From assembly GCF_033446685.1 (NCBI RefSeq), contig NZ_JAWQLY010000007.1, forward strand, positions 201,257 to 265,256: DNA of 64,000 nucleotides, given 5' to 3'. Source of the stretch: Modicisalibacter sp033446685. Its GTDB lineage: Bacteria > Pseudomonadota > Gammaproteobacteria > Pseudomonadales > Halomonadaceae. The notes under the pieces were generated by a model. It was not told the origin of the DNA and searched no databases. It was given only the letters and a program-made list of their open reading frames with translations. Below, one piece after another: positions 52,210 through 60,882 of the stretch. The position numbers and the translations under genes were made by a program. Each line of letters opens with the position of its first letter. The first letter of the stretch is position 1.

Positions 52210-52472
52210 CAAGGAGCGGCGCCGAGTTCTACGAGAATTACCTGTTGCCCATGTGTCGGCGGGGCGGTGAGGTTTCCTCCCGATATGCTCACGATACCAG
52301 GGGTGGAGCGTCTTAATAGGCTCATCGATAAGGCCCAAGCTCTATGAAGCTAGAGCTTGAGGTCGCAGCGCCTTTCTCGGCACGTAGTCGAGCAAGAATC
52401 CAGGATCATTCACTAGTCATTAACAAGCCTTCCGACCGGGCGATCAACAAATGACCAACTAAGAGGTACACA

Positions 52473-53453
52473 ATGAAATTCAAAAAGACACTCATGGGGA
52501 TCGCTTGCCTGACGACGCTTGCAGTCAATGCCGCCTACGCCGATTTTCCCAATCGCGACATCCGCGTCATCGTTCCCGCGGCTGCGGGCGGTGGCACTGA
52601 TGCGATCGTCCGCAAGATCTCCAACATTGCCGAAGAGTCGCTTCCCGTCTCGATGTACGTCGAGAACGTCGAGGGGGGGATGACGGCAACCGGCCTGCTT
52701 CAACTTATGAAAGCGCGCCCAGATGGGCAGACCGTCGCCGCGATCACCTACGACAGCATCATCACGATTCCGTGGAAGAACATGCTGCCCGGTTTCAACA
52801 TGGACAAGATGCGCATGATCGCTCGCATCACCAGCGAAGCCGACGCGATCACCGTGCCGGAAAGCTCCCCCTACAAGACGCTGGATGACCTGATCGCTGC
52901 CGCCAAGAAGGATCCCGGCAGCATTCGCGTCGGTATTCAAAACATGGGCGCCAGGACGCACCTGACGGTGCTGCAACTCCAGGAACTGACCGACACCAAG
53001 TTCAAGATAGTTTCCTACGACAACAGCGCGGCTTCACAAAAGGAAGCCTTGCTCAACGGTGAAGTCGATGCCGTCGTCACCAGCCTGGGTGACCTGGCGC
53101 CGTTGATCGAATCTGGCCAAGCTCGTGGACTGGTCGAATTCTCTGATACCCAGAACGAAGGCTTCCCCAACGTGCCGCCGGTAACCGAGACCGATACCGG
53201 CCTCGATCTGCAGATGGGCAGCTTCATTGTCATGGTGGCGCCGGCGCGTACTCCGGACGACGTGATCGAGAAGCTGGAAACCACATATCACAAGGCTTAC
53301 GAGAGCGATGAATTTCAGCAGTGGCTGAAGAAGATCGGCGTTACTCCGGCCTGGCTGGGTGCCGACGACGTGACCCAGTGGGCGAATGACACTCAGCAGC
53401 AGCTTTTCAGCACCATGGACGGTCTGGTCGAACAGGGCGTGCTGGAGAAATAA
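52473..53453 (+). CDS. TTT transporter solute-binding protein (TctC/Bug family), system 2
   Basis: The 326-residue protein has a signal peptide (residues 1-23, ending NAAYA) and a typical Bug fold: FPNRDIRVIVPAAAGGGTDAIVRKI at the start of the mature part (split), the PDGQTVAAITYDS loop and PYKTLDDLIAAAKKDPGSIRVG. It binds a carboxylate in the periplasm for TctBA of system 2. AAGAGGTACACA precedes the ATG. The identical operator upstream ties it to uronate/aldarate use; the ligand could be glucarate, but this is inferred. Confidence 0.9.
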   Translation: MKFKKTLMGIACLTTLAVNAAYADFPNRDIRVIVPAAAGGGTDAIVRKISNIAEESLPVSMYVENVEGGMTATGLLQLMKARPDGQTVAAITYDSIITIPWKNMLPGFNMDKMRMIARITSEADAITVPESSPYKTLDDLIAAAKKDPGSIRVGIQNMGARTHLTVLQLQELTDTKFKIVSYDNSAASQKEALLNGEVDAVVTSLGDLAPLIESGQARGLVEFSDTQNEGFPNVPPVTETDTGLDLQMGSFIVMVAPARTPDDVIEKLETTYHKAYESDEFQQWLKKIGVTPAWLGADDVTQWANDTQQQLFSTMDGLVEQGVLEK

Positions 53454-53480
53454 ATCACTGACGTTCGGTCTATCCACACT

Positions 53481-53503
53481 GCGCCATGCCATCCGCATGG
53501 CGC
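53481..53503 (+). other. Perfect hairpin after tctC gene 2
   Basis: GCGCCATGC-catcc-GCATGGCGC, a 9-bp stem 27 bases after the stop and before tctB. No T-run follows. It matches the layout after the other two binding-protein genes of the locus. Confidence 0.65.
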
Positions 53504-53527
53504 AGCGCTGTTACTCCAGGTGCCTCT

Positions 53528-54076
53528 ATGACATCTAAGCCATCATTTAAACAGTCGTTCCGACGCTCTGCCTTGAGTGGTGAATTCATCGTGCCGGCGG
53601 CGCTTTCGATCATCACTCTCATCTATCTGATTTCGGCGATCCAGCTTGGTCCGCCGATGAGCGCCGGCAACATGACCGCGTCCTTCTTTCCCATCGCGAC
53701 CGCCATCGTCATGCTGATCGCGCTGATCTGCGCCATGGCCCATGCATTGCGCGATAAGGCCAAGGCACCTACGGAGAAGACTGTCGCCGATATCGAAAGC
53801 AGTGATGAAAGCGCGCCCAGCAGACAGTATGCCGGCCTTTCTCCCGGGGCGATCGGCGTCATCATACTGACGGCAGGATACCTGCTGACGTTCGATATGA
53901 TCGGCTATTTCGTCTCGACATTTGCCTACGTGCTGCTGTTGAGCGGCTTGTTCGGTGGTGGGTTCAGGGACAAATGGCTGACCAAGCTGTTGGCCGCCAT
54001 CGTCATCACCATTGCTGGCTACCTGCTGTTCGAGGTCGCCTTCCAGGTCCGCCTGCCCACACTCTGGAGTCAATGA
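53528..54076 (+). CDS. TTT transporter small membrane subunit (TctB family), system 2
   Basis: The 182-residue protein has four membrane segments (VPAALSIITLIYLISAI, FFPIATAIVMLIALICAM, GAIGVIILTAGYLLTF, LLAAIVITIAGYLLF), with a hydrophilic loop between the second and third, as in TctB. I chose ATG 53528 because CAGGTG precedes it; the frame is open to 53486 across the hairpin. It ends in an ATGA overlap with tctA. Confidence 0.85.
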   Translation: MTSKPSFKQSFRRSALSGEFIVPAALSIITLIYLISAIQLGPPMSAGNMTASFFPIATAIVMLIALICAMAHALRDKAKAPTEKTVADIESSDESAPSRQYAGLSPGAIGVIILTAGYLLTFDMIGYFVSTFAYVLLLSGLFGGGFRDKWLTKLLAAIVITIAGYLLFEVAFQVRLPTLWSQ

Positions 54077-55605
54077 TCATGGACTCGATCTCTGGACTGC
54101 TGGGTGGTTTCGCTGCCCTTGCCAACCCCGAAACTCTGCTCTACATGGTCGGCGGTTTCTTGATCGGTACCTTCTTCGGGGCGGTACCGGGCCTCACTTC
54201 GGTGCTGGCCATCGCTCTTCTACTACCGCTTACCTACAGCCTCGACGTGACGACGGCGCTGGTAGCCTGCGCCAGCATCTTCATGGCAGGCATGTGCAGC
54301 GGCAGTATCACCGCCACGACCATCAATATCCCCGGAGCCCCGTCATCGATGATGACCGCGCTGGAGGGCTATCCGATGCAGCAGCGCGGCGAGGGTGCCA
54401 AGGCGCTCGGGCATGCCGCGCTGGGCTCGATGATCGGCGGCTCCCTGGGGGCACTGCTGCTGATGGTCGTGGCGCCTTTGGCGGCCGACGTAGCCTTATT
54501 GATCCGCACGCCCGGAAAGTTCTCGCTGATCGCCTTTGCCCTGATCGTGATCATCATTTCCCAGCACGGATCGATCACCAAAGGCATGATTGCCACCTTG
54601 CTCGGCGTCATGATTGCCAGCGTTGGCATCGATGTGGTGCAGCCGCTGGCCCGCTTCACCTTCGGTACCAGCGTGCTGGTTCAGGGCATCGACATGATGC
54701 CGCTGATCATCGGCACTTTCGCCATCAGCGAGCTTCTGGTGCAAGCCGATAGCCGTAGTAGCCGAACCGTCGACCCCAGCCTGATCCAGGCCGCCAAGGT
54801 GCGTCGTCGCGATTTCATCCCGCCCCTGTCGGAAGTTCGGGAAATCGGAGTGATGCGTTATCTAAAAAGCGCGGTCATCGGCTATGCGGTCGGCATTTTG
54901 CCCGGTGCCGGCGGTTCCATGGCGGCTTTCGTCTCCTACGCGGAATCGATGCGCTCCTCCAAGCATCCGGAGCGCTACGGAAAAGGGAATCCGGAAGGTA
55001 TCGCGGCGGCGGAATGCGCCAATAACTCGATGTGTGGCGGCGCTTTCGTTCCCATGCTGACGTTCGGTATCCCCGGCGATCCGACGACCGCGATCGTTCT
55101 CGGTGTGCTGGTCATAAACGGTCTGCAGCCCGGCCCGCAGTTCATGACCCAGCAGCTCGATCTGATCGCGCCAATGTTCGCCTCGCTGTTCGTCAGCGCG
55201 CTGATCCTGATTCCGTTGACGCTCTACCTGCTCGGACCCTACTTTCTCAAGATCGTGTCGATTCGTCGCGACGTGCTCTACTCGAGCATCGCCATCGTGG
55301 CATTGGTCGGCAGTTACGTAGCCACCTATTCCACTTTCCAGATGGCGCTGGCACTGGTTTTCGGTGTGCTGGCCTACTTTCTGCGCAAGCAGAAGTATCC
55401 CACCGTCTGCCTGCTGCTTGGTTTCGTGCTCGGCCCGAGCCTCGAGGAGTATTGCCGTCGAGCGCTCTCCATCAGTGACGGCAACCCGCTGGTCTTCTTA
55501 ACGAGTATGGATAGCCTGTTCTTCATCGCCCTGACTGTGGTGTTCTTCTACTTCATGGTGATTCGCAAGCCCAAGAATAGCGGCCTAGGCGCTCCGCCAG
55601 GCTGA
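54073..55605 (+). CDS. TTT transporter large membrane subunit (TctA family), system 2
   Basis: The 510-residue protein has about twelve membrane segments and TctA motifs: GTFFGAVPGLTSVLAIALLLP (residues 30-50, split PGLT motif), TINIPGAPSSMMTALEGYP near 85, GILPGAGGSMAAFVSY near 275 and GIPGDPTTAIVLGVL near 335. The ATG at 54073 overlaps the tctB stop (ATGA), with CTGGAG upstream. It forms the channel of system 2. GC content matches the chromosome, unlike system 1. Confidence 0.92.
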   Translation: MIMDSISGLLGGFAALANPETLLYMVGGFLIGTFFGAVPGLTSVLAIALLLPLTYSLDVTTALVACASIFMAGMCSGSITATTINIPGAPSSMMTALEGYPMQQRGEGAKALGHAALGSMIGGSLGALLLMVVAPLAADVALLIRTPGKFSLIAFALIVIIISQHGSITKGMIATLLGVMIASVGIDVVQPLARFTFGTSVLVQGIDMMPLIIGTFAISELLVQADSRSSRTVDPSLIQAAKVRRRDFIPPLSEVREIGVMRYLKSAVIGYAVGILPGAGGSMAAFVSYAESMRSSKHPERYGKGNPEGIAAAECANNSMCGGAFVPMLTFGIPGDPTTAIVLGVLVINGLQPGPQFMTQQLDLIAPMFASLFVSALILIPLTLYLLGPYFLKIVSIRRDVLYSSIAIVALVGSYVATYSTFQMALALVFGVLAYFLRKQKYPTVCLLLGFVLGPSLEEYCRRALSISDGNPLVFLTSMDSLFFIALTVVFFYFMVIRKPKNSGLGAPPG

Positions 55606-55620
55606 GCCACCCCGACCGAA

Positions 55621-55651
55621 CGCCGCAACCATTATTCGCGCGGTTGCGGCG
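55621..55651 (+). terminator. Hairpin ending the second TTT operon
   Basis: CGCCGCAACC (55621-55630) and GGTTGCGGCG (55642-55651) form a perfect 10-bp stem with an 11-base loop, 15 bases after the tctA stop. The T-run is weak. Confidence 0.65.
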
Positions 55652-55696
55652 GCTTCGTATCCATCAAATAGACTCGATACATATAGCGGTTACCCT

Positions 55697-55713
55697 TTAG
55701 TTGTATCAACTAA
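55697..55713. promoter_or_regulatory. Companion palindrome TTAGTTG-tat-CAACTAA
   Basis: Perfect 7-bp arms, 56 bases (centre to centre) upstream of operator copy 3. It shares the AGTTG/CAACT arms with the palindrome at 52143. Confidence 0.55.
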
Positions 55714-55752
55714 CGTTGGTATTGAACCGAGCAAAGATAGGTTCTATTTTAT

Positions 55753-55770
55753 TTGTATGATGTATGACAA
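55753..55770. promoter_or_regulatory. Operator copy 3, TTGTATGATGTATGACAA (unit 3)
   Basis: Identical to the elements at 41909 and 52192, 98 bases upstream of the kdgD2 GTG. The distance to the kdgD start is nearly the same as in unit 1 (96 bases). Confidence 0.75.
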
Positions 55771-55867
55771 GTTAGCGAGAAACGCGCATTCATTAGCGAA
55801 TCCTGCCGTCTATTTACTCGCTATGACGCTGTCACGCCATTTCGGGCTTTGAGCAAGAGGAACGAAC

Positions 55868-56785
55868 GTGAATTTTTCAAGAGAGGATGTCATCAAGGCA
55901 ATCGGCGATGGTCTGTTGTCCTTTCCCGTCACCGACTTCGATAGCCGAGGGGCGTTCGATCGCGACAGCTACCGCCAGCGTCTCGAATGGTTCGTCAGTC
56001 ATGATATCTCCGCCGTGTTCGTGGCCGGCGGTACCGGTGAGTTCTTCAACCTGACGCTGGACGAGTATCGCGAGGTCGTTGCCGCCGCCGTCTCCACCGT
56101 AGGCGGCAAGGTACCGGTCATCGCCAGCGCCGGCCTGAGCGTCGGCGCCGGGCAGGCCTATGCCAAGGCCGCCGAGGAGGCGGGGGCCGACGGTATCCTG
56201 CTGATGCCGCCGTACCTGACCGAGTGCCCGCAGGACGGCCTGGTCGACTATGCGCAGCAGATCTGCGATTCGACCTCGATCAACGTCATCTACTACAACC
56301 GCGGCAATGGCTTGCTCGAAGCGTCGGCGGTCAAGCACCTGGCCGAGACTTGCCCCAATCTGATCGGTCTGAAGGATGGCAAGGGTGACATCCAGGCGCT
56401 CAACAAGATCGTCAAGACCGTGGGCGATCGGCTGGTGTACATCGGCGGCGTGCCCACCGCCGAGATCTTTGCCGAGGCGTATCTCTCCATCGGCGTCAAT
56501 ACTTACTCTTCGGCGGTGTTCAATTTCGTGCCGGAGATGGCACTGAAGTTCTATCGGGAACTCAGAAAAGGCAATAAGGAGGTGGTGCGGGAAATTACTC
56601 AGAAGTTCTTTATCCCCTTCATTGAACTTCGCGATAACAAGAAGGGTTATGCAGTAAGCCTGATCAAGGAAGGCGCCGATATCATCGGTAAGCCCGCCGG
56701 AAACGTACGCTCACCGCTTGTCATGCCGACCTCGGCAGAGCGTCAACAACTCGAAAGTCTGGTCGAAACTGCCCGTCAGCTATAA
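55868..56785 (+). CDS. kdgD: 5-dehydro-4-deoxyglucarate dehydratase (copy 2)
   Basis: The 305-residue paralogue of the enzyme at 42022 has Schiff-base Lys169 (LIGLKDGKGD) and the same YYNRGNG loop. Start is GTG, with AAGAGGAA upstream exactly as in copy 1. Long identical DNA stretches are shared between about codons 40 and 125, while the last 80 codons differ much more, a pattern suggesting local gene conversion or relaxed constraint. It heads unit 3 for uronates, so each substrate branch has its own copy. Confidence 0.93.
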   Translation: MNFSREDVIKAIGDGLLSFPVTDFDSRGAFDRDSYRQRLEWFVSHDISAVFVAGGTGEFFNLTLDEYREVVAAAVSTVGGKVPVIASAGLSVGAGQAYAKAAEEAGADGILLMPPYLTECPQDGLVDYAQQICDSTSINVIYYNRGNGLLEASAVKHLAETCPNLIGLKDGKGDIQALNKIVKTVGDRLVYIGGVPTAEIFAEAYLSIGVNTYSSAVFNFVPEMALKFYRELRKGNKEVVREITQKFFIPFIELRDNKKGYAVSLIKEGADIIGKPAGNVRSPLVMPTSAERQQLESLVETARQL

Positions 56786-56818
56786 CGACAAAACATGCGA
56801 CACAACAGGAGTCATGTC

Positions 56819-57823
56819 ATGCAAACAAGAAAACGCTTTAGTGTAGCCGGTTGCCTGCAAGTCACCGCGATTGCGGGGGCTCTGGCAGCCATGGCCATGC
56901 CGGCCCAGGCCGATCAGTGGCGGGGCTGGAACATTCATCCGCCGGGCTACCCGAACAGCGTGGCTCTGGAAAGTTTCGCCCAGGAGGTCGCCGAGAAGAC
57001 CGACGGGCGTGTCGAGCCCAAGGTCTACCACAATGGAGTGCTGGGCGATCAGCCGGATGCCATCGAGCAGGTTCGCAGCGGCGCGCTGGACTTTGCCAAC
57101 TTCAACATGGGCCCGATGGGGCCGATCGTGCCGGCCACCAACGTGCTGTCGCTGCCGTTCATCTTCAATAGCGTCGAAGACATGTACAAGGTCATGGACG
57201 GCGAGATCGGTCAGCGCTTCGCCGATGCCCTCGCCGAGAAGAATCTCATCGCCCTGTCCTGGTTCGGTTCCGGCGCGCGCAGCCTCTACAACACCGATCA
57301 TCCGATCAAGACGCCCGACGATGTCAAGGGCGTCAAGGCCCGCGTGATGAACAACGACCTGTACGTAAAGATGATCGACAACATGGGCGGCAATGCGACG
57401 CCGATGGCCTACGGCGAGGTCTATCAGGCGCTCAAGACCGGCGTCATCGATGGCGCAGAGAACAATTACCCGTCCTACGAATCCAGTGGCCACTACGAAG
57501 TCGCCAAGTACTACTCGTTGACCGAGCACTTGATCCTGCCGGAATGCCTGTGCGTCGCCAAGTCCAGTTGGGAAGCGCTCAGCGAGGAAGACCAGAAGGC
57601 TGTTCGCGAAGCGGCTGAAGACGCCGCCAAGGAACAGCGGCAACTCTGGGAGAAGGGTGTTGAGAAGAGTAAGCAGAAAGTTCTCGACGCTGGCGTGAAG
57701 ATCAACGAAGTGGATGACAAAGCGGCATTCCAGGAAAAAATGCAGCCCATCTACGACGAGTTCGTCAAACAGAATCCGCAGCTCGAGTCGCTGGTCAAAG
57801 ATATCCAGGCCGCGCAGCAGTAA
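56819..57823 (+). CDS. dctP: TRAP transporter solute-binding protein DctP (uronate-type)
   Basis: The 334-residue protein has a signal peptide (residues 1-31, ending MPAQA). The DctP fold shows WNIHPPGYPNSVALESFAQEV, QVRSGALDFANFNMGPMGP, and the conserved Arg in VKGVKARVMNN that binds the substrate carboxylate. I chose ATG 56819 because AGGAG ends seven bases upstream; the frame is open from 56795. It is encoded between kdgD2 and DctQM together with udh, gci and gli, so glucuronate/galacturonate are the likely ligands. Confidence 0.92.
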   Translation: MQTRKRFSVAGCLQVTAIAGALAAMAMPAQADQWRGWNIHPPGYPNSVALESFAQEVAEKTDGRVEPKVYHNGVLGDQPDAIEQVRSGALDFANFNMGPMGPIVPATNVLSLPFIFNSVEDMYKVMDGEIGQRFADALAEKNLIALSWFGSGARSLYNTDHPIKTPDDVKGVKARVMNNDLYVKMIDNMGGNATPMAYGEVYQALKTGVIDGAENNYPSYESSGHYEVAKYYSLTEHLILPECLCVAKSSWEALSEEDQKAVREAAEDAAKEQRQLWEKGVEKSKQKVLDAGVKINEVDDKAAFQEKMQPIYDEFVKQNPQLESLVKDIQAAQQ

Positions 57824-57843
57824 TCGTACCAATCCATGAACGA

Positions 57844-57867
57844 CCCCGGGTCGGTTCCGACCCGGGG
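57844..57867 (+). other. Perfect hairpin between dctP and dctQ
   Basis: CCCCGGGTCG-gttc-CGACCCGGGG, a 10-bp GC-rich stem 20 bases after the dctP stop. Its place argues that dctQ starts downstream (GTG 57890) rather than at 57836. It probably lowers expression of the membrane subunits relative to the binding protein. Confidence 0.7.
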
Positions 57868-57889
57868 GTTCTTGAAAGGATTAGCTACC

Positions 57890-58423
57890 GTGAGTTCCTA
57901 CTCCGACCAACTCAGTGACCAGGACGTAGAAACAAGGCCTCAGTCGCCGTTCGATCGCTTCCTAGACGGCATCGCCCATTTTTGCATCATCGTGGCGGGC
58001 GTCATGATGGTTTTCCTGATTATTACCTTCGGCTGGCTGGTGTTCGGTCGCTATGTTCTCAACGATACACCAACCTGGGTCGAGCAATCCTCCTTGGTCA
58101 TCGTGGTTTACATCACCTGCCTCGGCGCCGCTGCAGGGGTCCGCAACAACAGCCATCTGAGCATCGACTTCGTGCGCGAGGGTCTACCGCAACTGCCGCG
58201 TGAAATCATGCGTTATATCTCTGATCTTTTTGTCACTTGCTTCGGTTTTTTCATGGCCTGGCAGGGCTGGCATTTGGTTATGGAAAATCTCAGCCGTCCC
58301 ATCCCGATGATCGGCTTTTCCGAGAGTTGGCGTGCGGCACCGCTGGTGATCTGCGGTGTGCTGATGGTCCTGTTCTCCTGCGTCAATATCGTTCAGCGCA
58401 TGCTCAAGCTAAGGGAGGTTTGA
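57890..58423 (+). CDS. dctQ: TRAP transporter small permease DctQ
   Basis: The 177-residue protein has four membrane segments (IAHFCIIVAGVMMVFLIITFGWLVF split, SLVIVVYITCLGAAAGVRNNSHL, FVTCFGFFMAWQGW, LVICGVLMVLFSCVNIV), with the DctQ motif RNNSHLSIDFV. I chose GTG 57890 because AAAGGA lies nine bases upstream and a 10-bp hairpin occupies the stretch that an ATG at 57836 would translate. It is followed by dctM after four bases. Confidence 0.87.
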   Translation: MSSYSDQLSDQDVETRPQSPFDRFLDGIAHFCIIVAGVMMVFLIITFGWLVFGRYVLNDTPTWVEQSSLVIVVYITCLGAAAGVRNNSHLSIDFVREGLPQLPREIMRYISDLFVTCFGFFMAWQGWHLVMENLSRPIPMIGFSESWRAAPLVICGVLMVLFSCVNIVQRMLKLREV

Positions 58424-58427
58424 TCCC

Positions 58428-59708
58428 ATGGGACTGATGATCCTGTTCGGCCTGTTCTTTCTGGGCCTCATCGTCGGTGCACCGGTGGCTTTCGCCGTCG
58501 GGCTGGCCGCGGTCGGGACCTTCCTTTACGAAGGTTTGCCACTGTTCGTCGGCTTCCAACGTATTCTTTCCGGTATCTCGGTCTTTTCGCTATTGGCCAT
58601 ACCGTTCTTCATTTTTGCCGGCGAGCTGATGTTGCATGGTGGTATCTCCACCCGTCTGGTGCGTCTGGCCTCGGCGGCAGTGGGGCGCGTGCGTGGCGGA
58701 CTGGGCATGGTCAACGTCAGCTCGTCGATGCTGTTCGGCGGGATCTCGGGCTCGGCGGTGGCCGACGTTTCCGCGCTGGGCTCGATCCTGATCCCGGTCA
58801 TGAAGGAAAAGGGCTACGATGCCGATTATGCGGTCAATGTGACCGTAACCTCCTCGATCGCCGGGGTGGTGATTCCGCCCAGCCACAACATGATCCTATA
58901 CGCCGTCGCCGCGGGCGGGGGCATCTCGATCACCCAACTGTTCATCGCCGGCATCGTGCCGGGCGTGCTGATGTGCCTGGCACTGGCGGTGGCAGCCTAT
59001 ATCGTGGCGGTCAAGCGTGGCTACAAGGGCGAACCGTTCCCCGGCTGGTCGGCACTGATCATTAGCTTCGCGGCGGCGTTGCCCGGGCTTATGACCGCGG
59101 TGATCATCGTCGGCGGGGTGCTCTCCGGAATTTTGACGGTGACCGAGTCCGGCGCTTTCGGCGCGATCTACGCCATCGTCGTGACCGGACTGGTCTATCG
59201 CGAGCTGCGCTGGGAGCCGTTCAAGCAGGCTGTCTATCAGGCGGTGCGCACGACCTCGCTGGTGATGATCCTGGTGGGTTGCGCCTCGGCCTTCTCGTAC
59301 CTGCTGGCGCTGTACAGCGTGCCGCAGCTGCTGACCGACACGCTGCTGAACATCTCCGACAACCCCTACGTCATCCTGCTGCTGCTCAACCTGTTGCTGC
59401 TCGGGCTGGGAATGATCATGGATATGGCGGCGCTGATCCTGATCTGCACGCCGATCTTCCTGCCGGTGGCAATGCAGTTCGGCATGGACCCGATCCAGTT
59501 CGGCATCATCATGATGATGAACCTGGGCCTGGGACTTTGCACGCCGCCGGTCGGGGCCTGTCTGTTCGTCGGCAGCGTCATCGGCAAGATCAAGATCGAG
59601 CATGCAGTACGTACCATCTGGCCGTTTTACCTGGCGCTTTTCGTGGTGCTGATGCTGGTGACCTACGTGCCGGCGATATCGCTGACGCTGCCCGGTTATT
59701 TCCTGTAG
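58428..59708 (+). CDS. dctM: TRAP transporter large permease DctM
   Basis: The 426-residue protein has about twelve membrane segments with DctM-family features: LLAIPFFIFAGELMLHGGIS near residue 50, MLFGGISGSAVADVSALGSILIP near 100 (split), VIPPSHNMILYAVAAGG near 145 and MIMDMAALILICTPIFLPVA near 325. It is the sodium-coupled channel of the TRAP system. AAGGGAGG precedes the ATG. The enzyme genes gci, gli and udh follow on the same strand. Confidence 0.94.
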   Translation: MGLMILFGLFFLGLIVGAPVAFAVGLAAVGTFLYEGLPLFVGFQRILSGISVFSLLAIPFFIFAGELMLHGGISTRLVRLASAAVGRVRGGLGMVNVSSSMLFGGISGSAVADVSALGSILIPVMKEKGYDADYAVNVTVTSSIAGVVIPPSHNMILYAVAAGGGISITQLFIAGIVPGVLMCLALAVAAYIVAVKRGYKGEPFPGWSALIISFAAALPGLMTAVIIVGGVLSGILTVTESGAFGAIYAIVVTGLVYRELRWEPFKQAVYQAVRTTSLVMILVGCASAFSYLLALYSVPQLLTDTLLNISDNPYVILLLLNLLLLGLGMIMDMAALILICTPIFLPVAMQFGMDPIQFGIIMMMNLGLGLCTPPVGACLFVGSVIGKIKIEHAVRTIWPFYLALFVVLMLVTYVPAISLTLPGYFL

Positions 59709-59743
59709 CGATTTTTTCTCTACCCGCTCTTGGGCTGTCCGAC

Positions 59744-60880
59744 ATGAAGATCGAAAAGATTCATACGCACATTCTCGACTATAAACTCGACCAGGCTTTC
59801 GAAAGCGCCTCGATGCGCTTCGAAAGGCGCCAGCACTGTCTGGTGGAAGTGGTCTGCGACGATGGCACGATAGGCTGGGGCGAGTGCCTGGGCCCGGCCA
59901 AGGCCAATGCGACGATCGTTCAAATCTACGCGGCCGCGTTGATCGGTCGCGATCCGCTGGAAACCGAGAAGCTGTGGCTCGATCTCTACAATCGCCTGCG
60001 CGATCAGGGCCAGCGCGGGCTGACCGTAACCGCCCTCAGCGGGATCGATATTGCCCTGTGGGACATCAAGGGCAAGCATTACGGCGCGCCGGTCAGCGAA
60101 CTGTTGGGCGGGCGCTTTCGCGACAGCGTGCGCGCCTACGCCACGGGCTCGTTTCGCCGCGACGGCGTCGACCGGGTCCAGGACGTCGCCGACGAGGTGG
60201 CCGGCTACGCCCGCGAGGGCTTCCATGGGGTCAAGATCAAGATCGGCTTCGACGTCGAAGAGGACTTGCGCTCGATCGCCGCGGCGCGCGAAGCGATCGG
60301 TCCCGAGCGTCGGCTGATGATCGACGCCAACCACGGTTACGACCTGCTGGAAGCGCTGGAAGTCGGCAAGCGTGCCGAAGCGTATCGTGTCGACTGGTTC
60401 GAGGAGCCGGTACTGCCCGAACAGCTTGCCACCTACCGCGCGGTACGCGACGGCCAGCCCATCCCCGTCGCCAGCGGCGAGAACTGGCACGGCCGCTACG
60501 CCATGCTCGAGCCGCTCTCGACCCGTGCGGTGGATATCGCCCAGCCCGATGTCTGCGGCGTGGGTGGGTTTTCCGAAATGCGTCGTGTCGTCGACATGGC
60601 GGCGATGTTCGGGGTGCGCCTGGTGCCGCACGTATGGGGCACGGCGGTGTGCCTCGCGGCCAGCCTGCAGGTCATGGCGGCGCTGCCGCCCAATCCGCCG
60701 CGGCGCAAGCCCATCGAGCCGATCATGGAGTTCGATCGCACCAAGAATCCGTTCCGGCAGGCCGTCGTGCAAACGCCGATCGAGCATGATCAGGGGGTCG
60801 TGCGCATTCCGGACGGCCCCGGCCTGGGCATCGAGATCAACCGCGACGCATTGCGCCAATTCGCTTTGAAGGAGGCATGA
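59744..60880 (+). CDS. gci: D-galactarolactone cycloisomerase Gci (enolase superfamily)
   Basis: The 378-residue enzyme is very close to Agrobacterium Gci in length and motifs. It opens the galactaro-1,4-lactone formed from uronates to 5-keto-4-deoxyglucarate (3-deoxy-2-keto-hexarate). It has Lys164 and Lys166 (KIKIGF), metal ligands Asp194 (MIDANHGYD), Glu220/221 (WFEEPV) and Glu246 (SGENWHG), and His296 (VPHVWGT). The ATG at 59744 starts at the MLE/MR N-terminal domain; the frame is open far upstream inside dctM as an overlap only. Its stop overlaps or abuts gli. Confidence 0.9.
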   Translation: MKIEKIHTHILDYKLDQAFESASMRFERRQHCLVEVVCDDGTIGWGECLGPAKANATIVQIYAAALIGRDPLETEKLWLDLYNRLRDQGQRGLTVTALSGIDIALWDIKGKHYGAPVSELLGGRFRDSVRAYATGSFRRDGVDRVQDVADEVAGYAREGFHGVKIKIGFDVEEDLRSIAAAREAIGPERRLMIDANHGYDLLEALEVGKRAEAYRVDWFEEPVLPEQLATYRAVRDGQPIPVASGENWHGRYAMLEPLSTRAVDIAQPDVCGVGGFSEMRRVVDMAAMFGVRLVPHVWGTAVCLAASLQVMAALPPNPPRRKPIEPIMEFDRTKNPFRQAVVQTPIEHDQGVVRIPDGPGLGIEINRDALRQFALKEA

Positions 60881-60882
60881 TC

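Larger units (their letters stand above)
51632..52472. other. Long intergenic region between unit 1 and the second TTT operon
   Basis: Apart from the truncated frame at 51778-51975, no gene is supported. From about 51938 to 52210 the DNA is AT-rich. It carries a perfect palindrome (52143-52158) and the 18-bp operator (52192-52209). The 263 bases from there to the tctC start are leader sequence without a recognised element. Confidence 0.55.
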
